64,000 nt of DNA from assembly GCF_014137975.1 (NCBI RefSeq), contig NZ_JACGWZ010000001.1, forward strand, positions 62,001 to 126,000, read 5' to 3'. The position numbers were made by a program, and so were the translations under genes. The notes under the pieces were generated by a model. That model saw only the letters and a program-made list of their open reading frames with translations. It made no database searches and was not told the DNA's origin. The DNA comes from Halosaccharopolyspora lacisalsi. Lineage in GTDB: Bacteria > Actinomycetota > Actinomycetes > Mycobacteriales > Pseudonocardiaceae. Of this stretch, positions 17,214-26,356 are shown piece after piece; position 1 is the stretch's first letter, and each line of letters begins with the position of its first letter.

Positions 17214-17978
17214 GTGACCTACCAGCAACAACCCACTTCAGAGCCTTACGTGACTCCGCAGCGGCCGAAGAACGGTATGGGTGTCACCGCTTTGGTCCTG
17301 GGTATTCTCGGTCTCCTGCTGGCCTGGATCCCATTCATTGGTTTCGTCGGCTTCGTCCTCGGGGTGCTGGCGATCGTTTTCGGCGGCATCGCCGTGTATC
17401 GATCCCACAAGAAAATTGCCACGAACCCCGTTGTCTCGTATTTCGGACTGGGTCTTGGAGCGCTGGCCTTCGTGGTCTCCACGGTGGTGTTCGGCGCACT
17501 CGTCGTGAGTTCTGCTCAGTATGCCCAGAACGCGGGTGATCGGCTGGATGTTCCTTCGGTCGAAAACCAGGGCGGAAGCTCTGAGGAAAAAGTCGTGCGC
17601 CTCGGTTTCGGCGAGCAGCACACGTGGAGTGGCGGCGAGACCATCTCGGTCGCGAAGCCCGAGGAGCACACTCCGTCCGAGCAGTTCATGCGGGCACCGG
17701 AGGGGAAGCGGTACGTTGCTGTCGACGTGACGATCCGCAACGAGGGAAAAACCGAGTACAACGTCGTGCAGACCACGATCACTGCTCAGCACGGCGGACA
17801 GGCGGCGAAGCAGAGTCCCATGGCGGGTGATCCCATGCCGAACGTGCAGCTCCCTCCCGGCGGTGAGACGACGTACACGGCGGTTTTCGAGATCGGCGAA
17901 CAGCCCGGAAAACTCCAGCTTTCCGTTCAGCCGAACGCTTTTGCGGCCGATACGGCGTACTTCTCCGGGAAGTTCTGA
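17214..17978 (+). CDS. Membrane-anchored DUF4190/DUF4352 protein
   Basis: A 254-residue protein. A short cytosolic proline-rich start leads into two DUF4190-like transmembrane hairpins (about residues 22-62 and 75-100, with LVLGILGLLLAWIP). A linker follows, and then an extracellular DUF4352-like immunoglobulin fold from about residue 120, with YVAVDVTIRNEGKTEYNV. GAGGAGA precedes the GTG at 17214. The upstream 150 bases are markedly AT-rich, unlike the gene, and probably hold the promoter. DUF4352 proteins are common cell-surface proteins of unknown function. Confidence 0.75.
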   Translation: MTYQQQPTSEPYVTPQRPKNGMGVTALVLGILGLLLAWIPFIGFVGFVLGVLAIVFGGIAVYRSHKKIATNPVVSYFGLGLGALAFVVSTVVFGALVVSSAQYAQNAGDRLDVPSVENQGGSSEEKVVRLGFGEQHTWSGGETISVAKPEEHTPSEQFMRAPEGKRYVAVDVTIRNEGKTEYNVVQTTITAQHGGQAAKQSPMAGDPMPNVQLPPGGETTYTAVFEIGEQPGKLQLSVQPNAFAADTAYFSGKF

Positions 17979-17989
17979 TCAATACGGCG

Positions 17990-18019
17990 AGCCCCACGGT
18001 CGAAGCCGTGGGGCTTTTT
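17990..18019 (+). terminator. Terminator after the DUF4352 gene
   Basis: A perfect 10-base stem (17990-17999 and 18006-18015) with a 6-base loop, followed by a T-run: a textbook intrinsic terminator, 11 bases after the stop. Confidence 0.92.
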
Positions 18020-18046
18020 GCTGCCCACTCGGCGTCACCGTTTTCC

Positions 18047-18099
18047 ATCAACTGATTGACGCCCCGGTGCGTGCGCGCTACCGTCGTCTATCAAGTGAT
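18047..18099 (+). promoter_or_regulatory. Promoter with twin ATCAASTGAT operators
   Basis: Two copies of a small palindrome, ATCAACTGAT at 18047-18056 and ATCAAGTGAT at 18090-18099, are spaced 43 bases apart. Between them lie TTGACG (18056-18061) and TACCGT (18079-18084) with 17 bases between, a good -35/-10 pair. The palindromes would cover both edges of the promoter of the following tetR gene, fitting autorepression. Confidence 0.6.
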
Positions 18100-18115
18100 G
18101 GAAAGGGGCGCGGTG

Positions 18116-18730
18116 ATGGTGAAGCGCGCGAAGCCGGGGGAGCAGACCGAGCGGCGCCGGGAGCGGTTGGCCGTGGCGGGGTACGACGTCATGGTCCGGT
18201 CCGGCATGGCCAACGTGCGCACGCGTGAGGTCGCGACCGAGGCGGGCATCACCGTCGCGACGCTGCACTACTACTTCCCGACGAAGAACGACCTGGTGCG
18301 AGCCGTCGTCGAGTACGCGATCTCCGAACGGATCATCGTCCCGGTTCAGGAGCAGGCGACCACGGCCTCCGACGCGCCGGAGTGGCTCGGGGAGATGCTC
18401 GCCGGCCTCCGCGAGCAGGCCGAGCGGGATCCCGGCCACTTTCGCCTGCTGCACGAGATGATCTGGGCCTCGCACGAGGATCCGGAGCTGCGGGTGCTGC
18501 TGGAGAACTGGCACGGCCACTGGCACGAGGGCGTCGCGTCCTGTCTGCGAAACGGCCAGCGTGCCGGCACGGTGCGCGCCGACCTGGACCCGCCGACGAC
18601 CGCTCAGCTGATCGTCTACCTCGCGTTCAGCGTGGTCCTGCGCCCGCCCATGCCTGTCGACCACGGAAAGCACCTGCCCGGCGAGCTCGATCGGTTGCTC
18701 GCTTCGCTGAAACCCGAAGAGAGTGCTTGA
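18116..18730 (+). CDS. TetR-family regulator of the second monooxygenase
   Basis: A 204-residue regulator. The HTH occupies about residues 15-62, with VRTREVATEAGITVATLHYYFPTKNDLVRAVV. The C-terminal domain contains TetR_C-type words (LREQAERDPGHFRLLHEMIW). The ATG at 18116 follows GGAAAGGGG by 7 bases; an ATG at 18098 lies inside the second operator. The flavin monooxygenase starts 25 bases after the stop, in the same direction. This is the second tetR plus monooxygenase pair in the window; the two regulators are not close in sequence. Confidence 0.87.
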   Translation: MVKRAKPGEQTERRRERLAVAGYDVMVRSGMANVRTREVATEAGITVATLHYYFPTKNDLVRAVVEYAISERIIVPVQEQATTASDAPEWLGEMLAGLREQAERDPGHFRLLHEMIWASHEDPELRVLLENWHGHWHEGVASCLRNGQRAGTVRADLDPPTTAQLIVYLAFSVVLRPPMPVDHGKHLPGELDRLLASLKPEESA

Positions 18731-18755
18731 CCCACTCAACGCAGGGAGGCATCCC

Positions 18756-20321
18756 ATGTCCGACGAACAGACCCGGGTCGTGATCGTGGGTGGAAGCCTG
18801 GTCGGGCTCTCCACCGCGCTGTTCCTCCGGCACCACGGTGTCGACGTCGTCCTCGTGGAGCGCCATCCGAGCACGTCGATCCAACCCCGCACCCCCGGCT
18901 ACAACGCGCGCACGATGGAGTCGTTCCGCGCGGTCGGGATCGAGGACGAGGTTCGGGCCGCGGGGCCGTGGACGCTGACCGGGAGCGGGATCCTGTGGGC
19001 GGAGAGCCTGAGCAGCCCGAACTGGCACTGGATCGAGCATCCGAGCATGCACGCTCCGACCGAGGGCTTCTCCGAGGTGAGTCCGAGCGAGATGGCGGTG
19101 CTGGCCCAGGACGAGCTGGAGCCCGTGCTGCGCGCTCGTGCCGAGTCGCTGGGCGGGGATCTGCGCTTCGCCACCGAACTCCTGTCGTTCGCCCCCGACG
19201 ACGAGGGGGTCACGGTGGAGGTGGCCGACCGGCGCACGGATGAGCGGAGGAGCGTCCGGGCGGACTACCTGATCGCCGCCGACGGCGCGGACAGTCCGGT
19301 GCGTGAGGCGCTCGGGATCGGCCGGGACGGGCCGGGCGTGCTGGGGCACCAGGTCGGCATCGTGGTCCGCACCGACCTCTCGGAGGTGCTGGACGGGCGG
19401 AGCTTCGCCATCTCGATGGTGGCGAACCAGCACGTTTCGGGGATGGTCCGCGTCGTCGGCGACCTGATGATCCTGAACGTGGAGCACGACCCCGACGGGG
19501 GCGCGGTGTCCGAGCAGTTCCCCGAACATCGCTGCGCCGAGCTGGCGCGCGCGGCCGCGGGCGTTCCGGACCTACCGGTGGAGGTCCTCGACGCCCAGCC
19601 GTGGACGACGCGGGCCGCCGTAGCGCGGCGGTTCGTCCACGGCCGGGTGTTGCTGGCCGGCGACGCGGCGCACGTCATGCCGCCCAGCGGTGCGCTCGGG
19701 GCCAACACCGGCATCCAGGACGGCTGGAACCTGGCGTGGAAGCTCGCGCTCGTGCTCGACGGCCGGGCGGGCACGGACCTGCTCGACACCTACGGTGCCG
19801 AGCGGCGTCCGGTCGCCGAGCTCACGGTCGATCAGGCGCTCGCGCGGGGAGGCGCCTGGTTCGGCGACGGCGAGGCGAGCACCGAGCTGATCGACGATCT
19901 GACGCTGATGTTCGGCTACCGCTACGACTCGGCGGCGCTGCTCGCGGAGTCCGGTGCCGGTGCCGAGGTCGAGGACCCGCGCCGACCTTCCTGGGCGCCC
20001 GGCACTCGTGTGCCGCACGTGTGGTTGGACGGCGACCGGGACGAGTCCACGGTGGACGCTTGTGCTTCGGGTTTCGCGCTGCTCACCGGCGGCGACGACT
20101 CGTGGCCGCGTGCTTCGGCGGAGCTGGAACGGCGGCTCGGACTCCCGATGACCGTGCGTTCCGTGGACCCGGAGGCGGGGGCCTCGTGGGGTATCGAGCC
20201 GTCCGGCGCCGTGCTGGTGCGACCGGACGGGTTCGTCGCCTGGCGCTGCGCGTCGATGCCCGAGAACCCCGCCGACGCCCTCGAATCCGTGCTGGATCGG
20301 ATTCTGGCCAGGACGTCCTGA
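18756..20321 (+). CDS. FAD-dependent aromatic hydroxylase (PheA/RdmE/RIFMO-like)
   Basis: A 521-residue group A flavin monooxygenase. The FAD motif VVIVGGSLVGLSTALFLRHHG is at the N-terminus, followed by the R-x-x-G-Y-N-A-R-T-M-E word typical of polyketide hydroxylases and rifampicin monooxygenases. The DG motif is LIAADGADSPVRE, and the second FAD motif is VLLAGDAAHVMPPSGALGANTGIQDG. The C-terminus is a thioredoxin-like domain lacking cysteines. Relatives hydroxylate aromatic polyketides or inactivate antibiotics. GGGAGG precedes the ATG. The substrate is unknown; regulation by the upstream TetR is likely. Confidence 0.88.
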   Translation: MSDEQTRVVIVGGSLVGLSTALFLRHHGVDVVLVERHPSTSIQPRTPGYNARTMESFRAVGIEDEVRAAGPWTLTGSGILWAESLSSPNWHWIEHPSMHAPTEGFSEVSPSEMAVLAQDELEPVLRARAESLGGDLRFATELLSFAPDDEGVTVEVADRRTDERRSVRADYLIAADGADSPVREALGIGRDGPGVLGHQVGIVVRTDLSEVLDGRSFAISMVANQHVSGMVRVVGDLMILNVEHDPDGGAVSEQFPEHRCAELARAAAGVPDLPVEVLDAQPWTTRAAVARRFVHGRVLLAGDAAHVMPPSGALGANTGIQDGWNLAWKLALVLDGRAGTDLLDTYGAERRPVAELTVDQALARGGAWFGDGEASTELIDDLTLMFGYRYDSAALLAESGAGAEVEDPRRPSWAPGTRVPHVWLDGDRDESTVDACASGFALLTGGDDSWPRASAELERRLGLPMTVRSVDPEAGASWGIEPSGAVLVRPDGFVAWRCASMPENPADALESVLDRILARTS

Positions 20322-20326
20322 GGGGA

Positions 20327-20857
20327 TCAGACGGCTGCCCGCGCGCTGAGCAGCTGGGTGAACTCGGCGCGCTCGTCGTCCGAGCGCAGCATGCTCCTCG
20401 CGCGCACGATGAGATTGGCCGCCGCGATCTCGGTTTCGAACGTGCTCACCCCCTCCTGCTCACCGAGGTGCTCGGCCGCCCACTCGGCCACCTGCGACCA
20501 GGAGTACAGCGCCCACCCGTCGCCGGAGAGCGGTGCGGGGAAGGAACCCGGCCCGCGCTGTCCCGTGGCGATCAGCCGCATTCCCTCGTAGCTGCGCCCC
20601 AGCCGCCCGGCGACGGTGCGCAGCGACACGAGATCGTCGGTTTCCACGGCCTGCACGGCGAATCCGGCGGTTTCCGCGTCGCGAATCGCCGTGGAGATGC
20701 CCTGGCCCAGTGTCGGAGCTTCCCTGTCGAAGTGCAGGAGCAGGGAACCGCGTCGGGTTTCCGGGCTCGCGTCGTCGCAACCCGACTCGAACAGGATGTC
20801 GTACTCCGCCTCCTCCGGAAGTCGGTCCAGGACCAGGGTGAAGTCGTGGAGAATCAT
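20327..20857 (-). CDS. HTH protein with a HicB-like N-terminal region
   Basis: A 176-residue protein. The first 75 residues (HDFTLVLDR, FESGCDD, FDREAPTLGQGISTAIRD) look like a small alpha/beta fold of the HicB kind. Residues 85-140 form a MerR/AlpA-like helix-turn-helix, with LVSLRTVAGRLGRSYEGMRL, a GQRGPGSFPAP wing and YSWSQVAEW. The ATG at 20857 follows an AGGAGC site and starts 2 bases after the stop of the small upstream gene, so they form one operon. Function unknown; a DNA-binding regulator or antitoxin is plausible. Confidence 0.6.
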   Translation of the reverse strand: MILHDFTLVLDRLPEEAEYDILFESGCDDASPETRRGSLLLHFDREAPTLGQGISTAIRDAETAGFAVQAVETDDLVSLRTVAGRLGRSYEGMRLIATGQRGPGSFPAPLSGDGWALYSWSQVAEWAAEHLGEQEGVSTFETEIAAANLIVRARSMLRSDDERAEFTQLLSARAAV

Positions 20858-20859
20858 GA

Positions 20860-21015
20860 TCACTGCTCCTTCGGTGAACGATGCTGCTTGCGGAACTTGT
20901 CGAGCCGGAAAGCATGCAGTTCTGGAACCTGCGGAGTGCAGTAGATCGGCATCTGCTCGCCGCAGCCCGGGCATACGAGCCGGCCCCATCGGTGCCCCTT
21001 GTGGAGTTCCACCAC
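20860..21015 (-). CDS. 51-residue zinc-ribbon-like protein
   Basis: A short gene starting at GTG 21015 (a second GTG is next to it), with GGAGG nine bases upstream. The product is basic and has CPGCGE followed eleven residues after the first cysteine by a YCTP, which could bind one metal ion with help from a histidine. The stop lies 2 bases before the next gene, so the pair is translationally linked. It is too short for usual gene callers. The family is not recognised; the layout resembles a two-gene toxin-antitoxin module. Confidence 0.6.
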   Translation of the reverse strand: MVELHKGHRWGRLVCPGCGEQMPIYCTPQVPELHAFRLDKFRKQHRSPKEQ

Positions 21016-21178
21016 GAGAAAGCCCCTCCTGTGCCCGCTTCAGCACTTCGGCGACCGGCTTCTTCGGGTGTCGTCGCTTGCTGATCACCGTGACGAGCGT
21101 GCCGCTTGGTGTTGTGACTACACAACGCACAGCCGGGTGAAGGACGACCACGAACGGGTGATCTTCACCGGAGACGAG

Positions 21179-21214
21179 CCGAGGGGCCTCCCATCCGCGC
21201 GGGAGGCCCCTCGG
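21179..21214 (-). terminator. Terminator of the subtilisin gene
   Basis: A perfect 14-base GC-rich stem (21179-21192 and 21201-21214) with an 8-base loop, 12 bases beyond the stop at 21227 on the minus strand. There is no clear T-run. Confidence 0.8.
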
Positions 21215-21226
21215 TGTCGGTCGCGG

Positions 21227-22717
21227 TCAGCCGCGCACCGCGTCGAGCGCGTTGACGAGGCCGGCGCCGAAGAACCCGGCCCCGGTCTTGCCGCCCCGGC
21301 ACTTCGCGTCCTGCTTGCCGTCACCGTCGGTGTCGTAGGACTTCGGGCAGGGCAGGGTGTCGGCCTGGGCCTTCAGCGCGCCCTTGACCTGCGCTGCCGT
21401 CCAGTCCGGGTGCGCGCTGCGCAGCAGCGCTGCGACACCCACCGTGTGCGGGGACGCCATCGAGGTGCCCTGCATGTAGCCCCAGCCGCCGCCGGGCACG
21501 CTGGACAGGATCAGCCCGTTGCGCGACGGTGCCTTCTCGGGGATCTGCTCGGAGTCGCCGCCGGGGGCGGTGACGTCGACCGAGCCGAGCCCGTAGTTGG
21601 AGAAGTACGACTTCTCGGTGTCGGCGCCGACGGAGGAGACCGTGACCACGCCGGGCAGTTCCCCGGGAAGCTGGGTGCAGCCCGGGCCGGCGAGGCGGTC
21701 CTGGGTCGGTCCGCCGTTGTTCGGGCTGTTGGTGTCGCGGATCGGTTTGGACAGGTCCTGGTTGCTGTTGCCCGCGGCGACCACGTTGACGACGTCGTGC
21801 CCCTGCGCGTAGGCCACGGAGCGGCGCACCGCCTCGGCGACGGCGGCCTGGTCCGGGTCGCGCTGGCACCAGAAGTACCAGGGATCGACGAAGTAGCTGT
21901 TGTTCGTGACGTCGATGCCGTGCTGGGCCGACCACATGAATCCGCACACCGCGGCGGAGGGGTAGATGAAGCCCTCGTCGGTGATGACGCGGATCGAGGC
22001 CAGGTTCACGTTCGGGGCCACCCCGGCGATGCCGAGGCCGTTGCGGGCCGCCGCGATCGTGCCCGCCACGTGGGTGCCGTGGTCCTGGCCCGCTTCCGGC
22101 CCCCAGGCTTCGACCGACCGGTCGGGGACGCCGTCGACGCAGCTCACCGACTTCGACTCGTCGAGATTCGGTGCGAGGTCGGGGTGGTTCGGGTCGATGC
22201 CGTAGTCGAGCACGCCGACCGTGACGTCCTGGCTGCCCCGCGAGACCTGGTGCGCCTTCGGCGCACCGATCATCCGCATGTCCCACTGCTCGGGTTCCAG
22301 CGGCTCCGCGCCCGGTTTCGCGGCCGCCGTGGTGGCCTCGACGGTGCCGTCGACCTTTTCGAACCGGTTGGTCGAGTTCTCGTCCGGCATCCGCGCGACC
22401 AGGTTGCGACTGGCTCCCACGCCCTGGACGGCCGGTTCGCCACGCAGGTCGGCGGCGAAGCCGACCTCGGTCGAGGTCGCCGCGATGACACCGATCTCCG
22501 GCCAGGACCGCACCACGGCGCCCCCGGCGGCTTCCACCGAGTCCGCCGTGACGTCCAGTCCTTCACCGGTCGGGCCGAGGACCATGAAGTGCGCCGGTGC
22601 GGCGGTGGTCTGCTGAGCCGGGGCAGCGGCGGCGGTGACCGCGGGCGCGGCCAGGGTCAGGGCCAACGCCGTACCGGCTATGCGTAATGGGCTGCGTCTC
22701 ACCAATTTGAATGACAC
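21227..22717 (-). CDS. Secreted subtilisin-like serine protease (S8 family)
   Basis: A 496-residue protein. The signal peptide covers about residues 1-32 and is followed by a propeptide to about residue 140. The catalytic triad is visible: D171 in VLDYGID, H213 in DHGTHVAG and S419 in GTSMASPH, with the oxyanion asparagine N316 in AAGN. The C-terminus has a DTDGDGKQD calcium-loop-like stretch flanked by two cysteines. It would be exported, autoprocessed and act on extracellular proteins. It is followed by a strong terminator and is divergent from fbiC. Confidence 0.95.
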   Translation of the reverse strand: MSFKLVRRSPLRIAGTALALTLAAPAVTAAAAPAQQTTAAPAHFMVLGPTGEGLDVTADSVEAAGGAVVRSWPEIGVIAATSTEVGFAADLRGEPAVQGVGASRNLVARMPDENSTNRFEKVDGTVEATTAAAKPGAEPLEPEQWDMRMIGAPKAHQVSRGSQDVTVGVLDYGIDPNHPDLAPNLDESKSVSCVDGVPDRSVEAWGPEAGQDHGTHVAGTIAAARNGLGIAGVAPNVNLASIRVITDEGFIYPSAAVCGFMWSAQHGIDVTNNSYFVDPWYFWCQRDPDQAAVAEAVRRSVAYAQGHDVVNVVAAGNSNQDLSKPIRDTNSPNNGGPTQDRLAGPGCTQLPGELPGVVTVSSVGADTEKSYFSNYGLGSVDVTAPGGDSEQIPEKAPSRNGLILSSVPGGGWGYMQGTSMASPHTVGVAALLRSAHPDWTAAQVKGALKAQADTLPCPKSYDTDGDGKQDAKCRGGKTGAGFFGAGLVNALDAVRG

Positions 22718-22877
22718 CTACTGCTTCATTGCGTTTTCGGGGTTACTAAGCGTTGCAGTCTCTGCCTTGCGGGGGAGGCTCGATAGGGCGAAATGGAGTA
22801 ATTCAGCCGTCGTAAGCAACACGTGATGTGACGTGCAGCGCTTCGCTTTCCGGGTGGGATTCACCGGCGGATCGGCA

Positions 22878-22883
22878 TAGGGT
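22878..22883 (+). promoter_or_regulatory. TAGGGT -10 hexamer of fbiC (leaderless type)
   Basis: The hexamer ends 7 bases before the GTG at 22891; no ribosome site fits in the gap. Confidence 0.5.
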
Positions 22884-22890
22884 CGGGGGC

Positions 22891-25479
22891 GTGTCGGTTG
22901 ATCTCGAAACACCCCAGCCGGAACCGGTCCCCAGCGCGTCGGCGATGCGTCGTGCTCTTCGCCGGGCCACCGACGGCAAGGCCCTGGACGCCTCCGAGGC
23001 CGCCGTGCTGCTGCACGCGCGCGGCGACGACCTGGAGACCCTGTTCGGTGCCGCATCCCGCGCCCGTGACGCGCACCTGGTGGCCGAGGGCCGCGGGGGC
23101 GTGGTGACCTACAGTCGCAACGTCTTCATCCCCCTGACCCGGCTGTGCCGGGATCGGTGCCACTACTGCACCTTCGCCACCGTCCCGCACAAGGTCGACG
23201 CCCCGTTCCTGGAACAGGACGAGGTGCTGGAGATCGCGCGCCGAGGTGCCGCGGCGGGCTGCAGGGAAGCCCTGTTCACCCTGGGCGACCGCCCGGAGGA
23301 CCGGTGGTCGGCGGCCTCGGAGTGGCTGGAGGCGCGTGGTTACTCCTCCACGATCGACTACGTGCGCTCGTGCGCCATCGCGGTGCTGGAGGAGACCGGG
23401 CTGCTGCCGCACCTCAATCCCGGGGTGCTGAGCTGGCAGGAGCTGACCAGGCTCAAGCCCGTCGCTCCGAGCATGGGCATGATGCTGGAGACCACCTCGG
23501 AACGGCTGTTCAGCGAACCGGGCAATCCGCACTACGCGAGCCCGGACAAGGATCCCGCCGTGCGGCTGCGCACCCTGGCCGACGCCGGTCGGGTGGCGGT
23601 GCCGTTCACCAGCGGCATCCTCATCGGCATCGGCGAGACCACGACCGAACGCGCCGAGTCGTTGCTGGCGCTGCGGCAGAGCGCCCGTCAGTACGGGCAC
23701 ATCCAGGAGATCATCGTCCAGAACTTCCGGGCCAAGCCCGACACGGCGATGCGCGAAGCGCCCGACGCCGACCTGCACGACCTGGCCGCGACCATCGCCG
23801 TGGCACGGTTGCTGATGCCGTCCGGGGTGAGCGTGCAGGCACCGCCGAACCTGGTCGGTGACCAGCAGCTGTTGATGCTGCGCGCCGGAATCGACGACTG
23901 GGGTGGCGTGTCGCCGGTGACTCCGGACCACGTCAGCCCCGAGCAGCCGTGGCCGGAGCTCGACGAACTGTCCGAGCAGACCCGCACCGGCGGGTTCGAG
24001 CTGCGCGAGCGCCTGACCGCCTACCCGCGTCACGTGCGCGCGGGGCTGACCGGCGACAGTACGCAGTGGATCGACACGCGGGTGGCGCCCCACGTCTCGC
24101 GACTGGCCGACTCGGACGGACTGGCGGCGGCGGAGACGGAGCCGGCCGGGCAACCGTGGCAGGAGCCCGATGGCGGCTTCGAGTCGCTCGGCCGCACCGA
24201 CCTGAACACCAGCATCGACACGGTGGGACGTTCCGAGGACAAGCGCGGCGACTTCGACACCGTCTACGGCGACTGGGAGGAGCTGCGTCAGCAGCTCCCG
24301 AGCACGCGGGAGCCCGAGCGGCTGGAGACCGACGTGCGCGAGGGACTGCGGATCGCGGCCGAGAATCCGGCCGCGCTGCTCGACGAGTCCAGCACGACCG
24401 CGGCGATGGCGCTGATGACCTGCGACGGGGTGGCGCTGGACGAGATGACGAAGCTGGCCGACGCGCTGCGGCGCGACGTCGTCGGCGGCGATATCACCTA
24501 CGTGGTCAACCGCAACATCAATTTCTCCAACATCTGCTACGTCGGATGCCGCTTCTGCGCCTTCGCGCAGCGGGAGCGTGACGCCGACGCCTTCCGGCTG
24601 TCCCCCGACGACGTCGCCGACCGCGCCGAGGAGGCCTGGCGGGCGGGGGCGACCGAGGTGTGCATGCAGGGGGGCATCGATCCGCGCCTGCCGGTCGGTG
24701 GGTACGCGGAGCTGGTGCGCGCGGTCAAGACCCGGGTCCCGGGCATGCACGTGCACGCCTTCAGCCCGATGGAGGTCGTCTCCGCCGCGGCCAAGGCCGG
24801 CGTCGGTATCGCGGACTGGCTGACCGAACTGCGCGAGGCCGGGCTGGACAGCATTCCCGGAACGGCCGCCGAGATCCTCGACGACGACGTGCGCTGGGTG
24901 CTGACCAAGGGCAAGCTGCCCGCGTCGGAGTGGATCGAGGTCATCAGCACCGCGCACCGGCTGGGCATCCCGTCGTCGTCGACGATGATGTACGGCCACG
25001 TCGACACCCCCGAGCACTGGCTCGGTCACCTGCGCACCCTCGCCGAGGTGCAGGACCGGGCCGCCGCCAACGGGGTCGGCGGGTTCACCGAGTTCGTTCC
25101 GCTGCCGTTCGTGCACCGCAACGCGCCGATCTACCTGGCGGGGCTGGCCAGGCCCGGACCGACCCAGCGGGACAACCGCGCGGTGCACGCGATGGCCCGC
25201 CTCGCGCTGCACGGTCGTGTCGACAACGTGCAGTGCTCCTGGGTCAAGCTCGGTGACGAGGGCACCTCCCAGGTGCTGACCGGCGGGGCCAACGACCTCG
25301 GCGGCACCCTCATGGAGGAGACCATCAGCCGGATGGCCGGATCCGAACACGGTTCGGAACGCACCATCGAACAGCTGCACGACATCGCCTCGCGGATCGA
25401 CCGCACGGCCCGTCAGCGCGGAACGACCTACGGTCCGGCACCGGTCCGGCACCTCGGCCTCACCGAGGCGCCCGGGTAG
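22891..25479 (+). CDS. fbiC: FO synthase (fused CofG/CofH radical SAM enzyme)
   Basis: An 862-residue fusion of two radical SAM enzymes that make the deazaflavin FO, the chromophore of coenzyme F420, from tyrosine and a pyrimidine. The N-terminal half has a C86-x3-C90-x2-C93 iron-sulfur site (CRDRCHYC) and is the CofG part; the second half has C549-x3-C553-x2-C556 (CYVGCRFC) and is CofH. Conserved words such as [10 protein letters not shown] and [15 protein letters not shown] agree. The fused form is typical of actinobacteria. The GTG start has a -10 hexamer 7 bases upstream. Confidence 0.97.
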   Translation: MSVDLETPQPEPVPSASAMRRALRRATDGKALDASEAAVLLHARGDDLETLFGAASRARDAHLVAEGRGGVVTYSRNVFIPLTRLCRDRCHYCTFATVPHKVDAPFLEQDEVLEIARRGAAAGCREALFTLGDRPEDRWSAASEWLEARGYSSTIDYVRSCAIAVLEETGLLPHLNPGVLSWQELTRLKPVAPSMGMMLETTSERLFSEPGNPHYASPDKDPAVRLRTLADAGRVAVPFTSGILIGIGETTTERAESLLALRQSARQYGHIQEIIVQNFRAKPDTAMREAPDADLHDLAATIAVARLLMPSGVSVQAPPNLVGDQQLLMLRAGIDDWGGVSPVTPDHVSPEQPWPELDELSEQTRTGGFELRERLTAYPRHVRAGLTGDSTQWIDTRVAPHVSRLADSDGLAAAETEPAGQPWQEPDGGFESLGRTDLNTSIDTVGRSEDKRGDFDTVYGDWEELRQQLPSTREPERLETDVREGLRIAAENPAALLDESSTTAAMALMTCDGVALDEMTKLADALRRDVVGGDITYVVNRNINFSNICYVGCRFCAFAQRERDADAFRLSPDDVADRAEEAWRAGATEVCMQGGIDPRLPVGGYAELVRAVKTRVPGMHVHAFSPMEVVSAAAKAGVGIADWLTELREAGLDSIPGTAAEILDDDVRWVLTKGKLPASEWIEVISTAHRLGIPSSSTMMYGHVDTPEHWLGHLRTLAEVQDRAAANGVGGFTEFVPLPFVHRNAPIYLAGLARPGPTQRDNRAVHAMARLALHGRVDNVQCSWVKLGDEGTSQVLTGGANDLGGTLMEETISRMAGSEHGSERTIEQLHDIASRIDRTARQRGTTYGPAPVRHLGLTEAPG

Positions 25480-25503
25480 GGGGCCCGGCCGGACTTCGCC
25501 GAG

Positions 25504-25535
25504 CCCGGATTTCGCCCGGCCGGGCGAAATCCGGG
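25504..25535. terminator. 32-base perfect palindrome after fbiC
   Basis: Two 16-base arms (25504-25519, 25520-25535) meet with no loop, followed by ATTTTGG. The position, 25 bases after the fbiC stop, and the T-run suggest a terminator. The TTTCGCCC core is related to the palindromes at 39003 and 60447. Confidence 0.75.
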
Positions 25536-25749
25536 ATTTTGGCTCGTCAGGGGAGTTTCCCGTCGTGGGAATACCCCGGTGCGGGCAGGCGGTTTCTCCG
25601 GATCGTTGGATTTCGGACTCCCCGTGTTCGCCATCCGTTCCCCGCCTCGGTTGTCCCGGATCAGGGGACATCACGGATCCCGACGGTTGCTTGTGGGAGA
25701 GTTCGGAAACCATTAGTATGCCGCTCAGCTCGACGGAGGAAGGCTCGGC

Positions 25750-26262
25750 ATGGGGTTGTTCGACTGGTTCACCGGCACCAAGCGTCCCGAGGGCGGAGTT
25801 ACACCGAGATCACCACAGGAGGTCTACCAGTCCCTACTCGCGGTGAACCGGGACGATGCTCCCTTCGTGGTGCGTGACGGCTCGCCCGAGGGGGTCGACC
25901 TGATCTCGGAGTGGCGGATCATGGACCCCGTCTGGTACGAGCACTTCAAGGCATTCAGTGTGACCAAATATTATCAGATCCGGATGCGTCTCGATCCTTC
26001 GAAGCAGGAAGTGCGCTCGGTGGACAGAACTTGGGAAGTGGACTGGGTACGAGGATTTCCCCAGTTCGTTCATGGTGCCGAAACAGGTCGGGGGCAGGTA
26101 AAGAAGGTCGAGAAGGCGTGGTCCCTCGGGCGTGATGAGAACGGCAAGCTTGAACTCAAGGACAAAGCCACCTTCTCTATGGGCGAGTTGAAGTCTCCGC
26201 TTCAGAAATCCGTTATCGATCTCGGGTGGACCTGGCGCGGTGTCGCGGTCGGCAAACTCTGA
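25750..26262 (+). CDS. Conserved actinobacterial protein beginning MGLFDWFTGTKRP
   Basis: A 170-residue soluble protein with no membrane segment. The opening LFDWFTGTKRP, a middle EWRIMDPVWYEHF and the ending LGWTWRGVAVGKL form a pattern I know from other Pseudonocardiales proteins of unknown function. GGAGGAAGG lies 7 bases before the ATG. It opens a cluster with two secreted-substrate-like genes and two related LpqN-like genes. The gene is less GC-rich than its neighbours. Its role is unknown. Confidence 0.7.
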   Translation: MGLFDWFTGTKRPEGGVTPRSPQEVYQSLLAVNRDDAPFVVRDGSPEGVDLISEWRIMDPVWYEHFKAFSVTKYYQIRMRLDPSKQEVRSVDRTWEVDWVRGFPQFVHGAETGRGQVKKVEKAWSLGRDENGKLELKDKATFSMGELKSPLQKSVIDLGWTWRGVAVGKL

Positions 26263-26265
26263 CAG

Positions 26266-26284
26266 GACCACTTTCGAAGTGGTC
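26266..26284 (+). terminator. Hairpin after the MGLFDWF gene
   Basis: A perfect 8-base stem (26266-26273 and 26277-26284) with a TCG loop, 3 bases after the stop, followed by TTC. A weak or partial terminator. Confidence 0.55.
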
Positions 26285-26356
26285 TTCGCGTTGGCTGGAA
26301 TTGGGATCGGCCGTGTCCGACTGGAACAGTCGTCTTGTTCGTTGAAATGAGGCAGT

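Noticed and set aside
22861-25713. A 950-codon open frame on the minus strand opposite fbiC
   Set aside because: No domain or ribosome site, and fbiC on the plus strand is certain.
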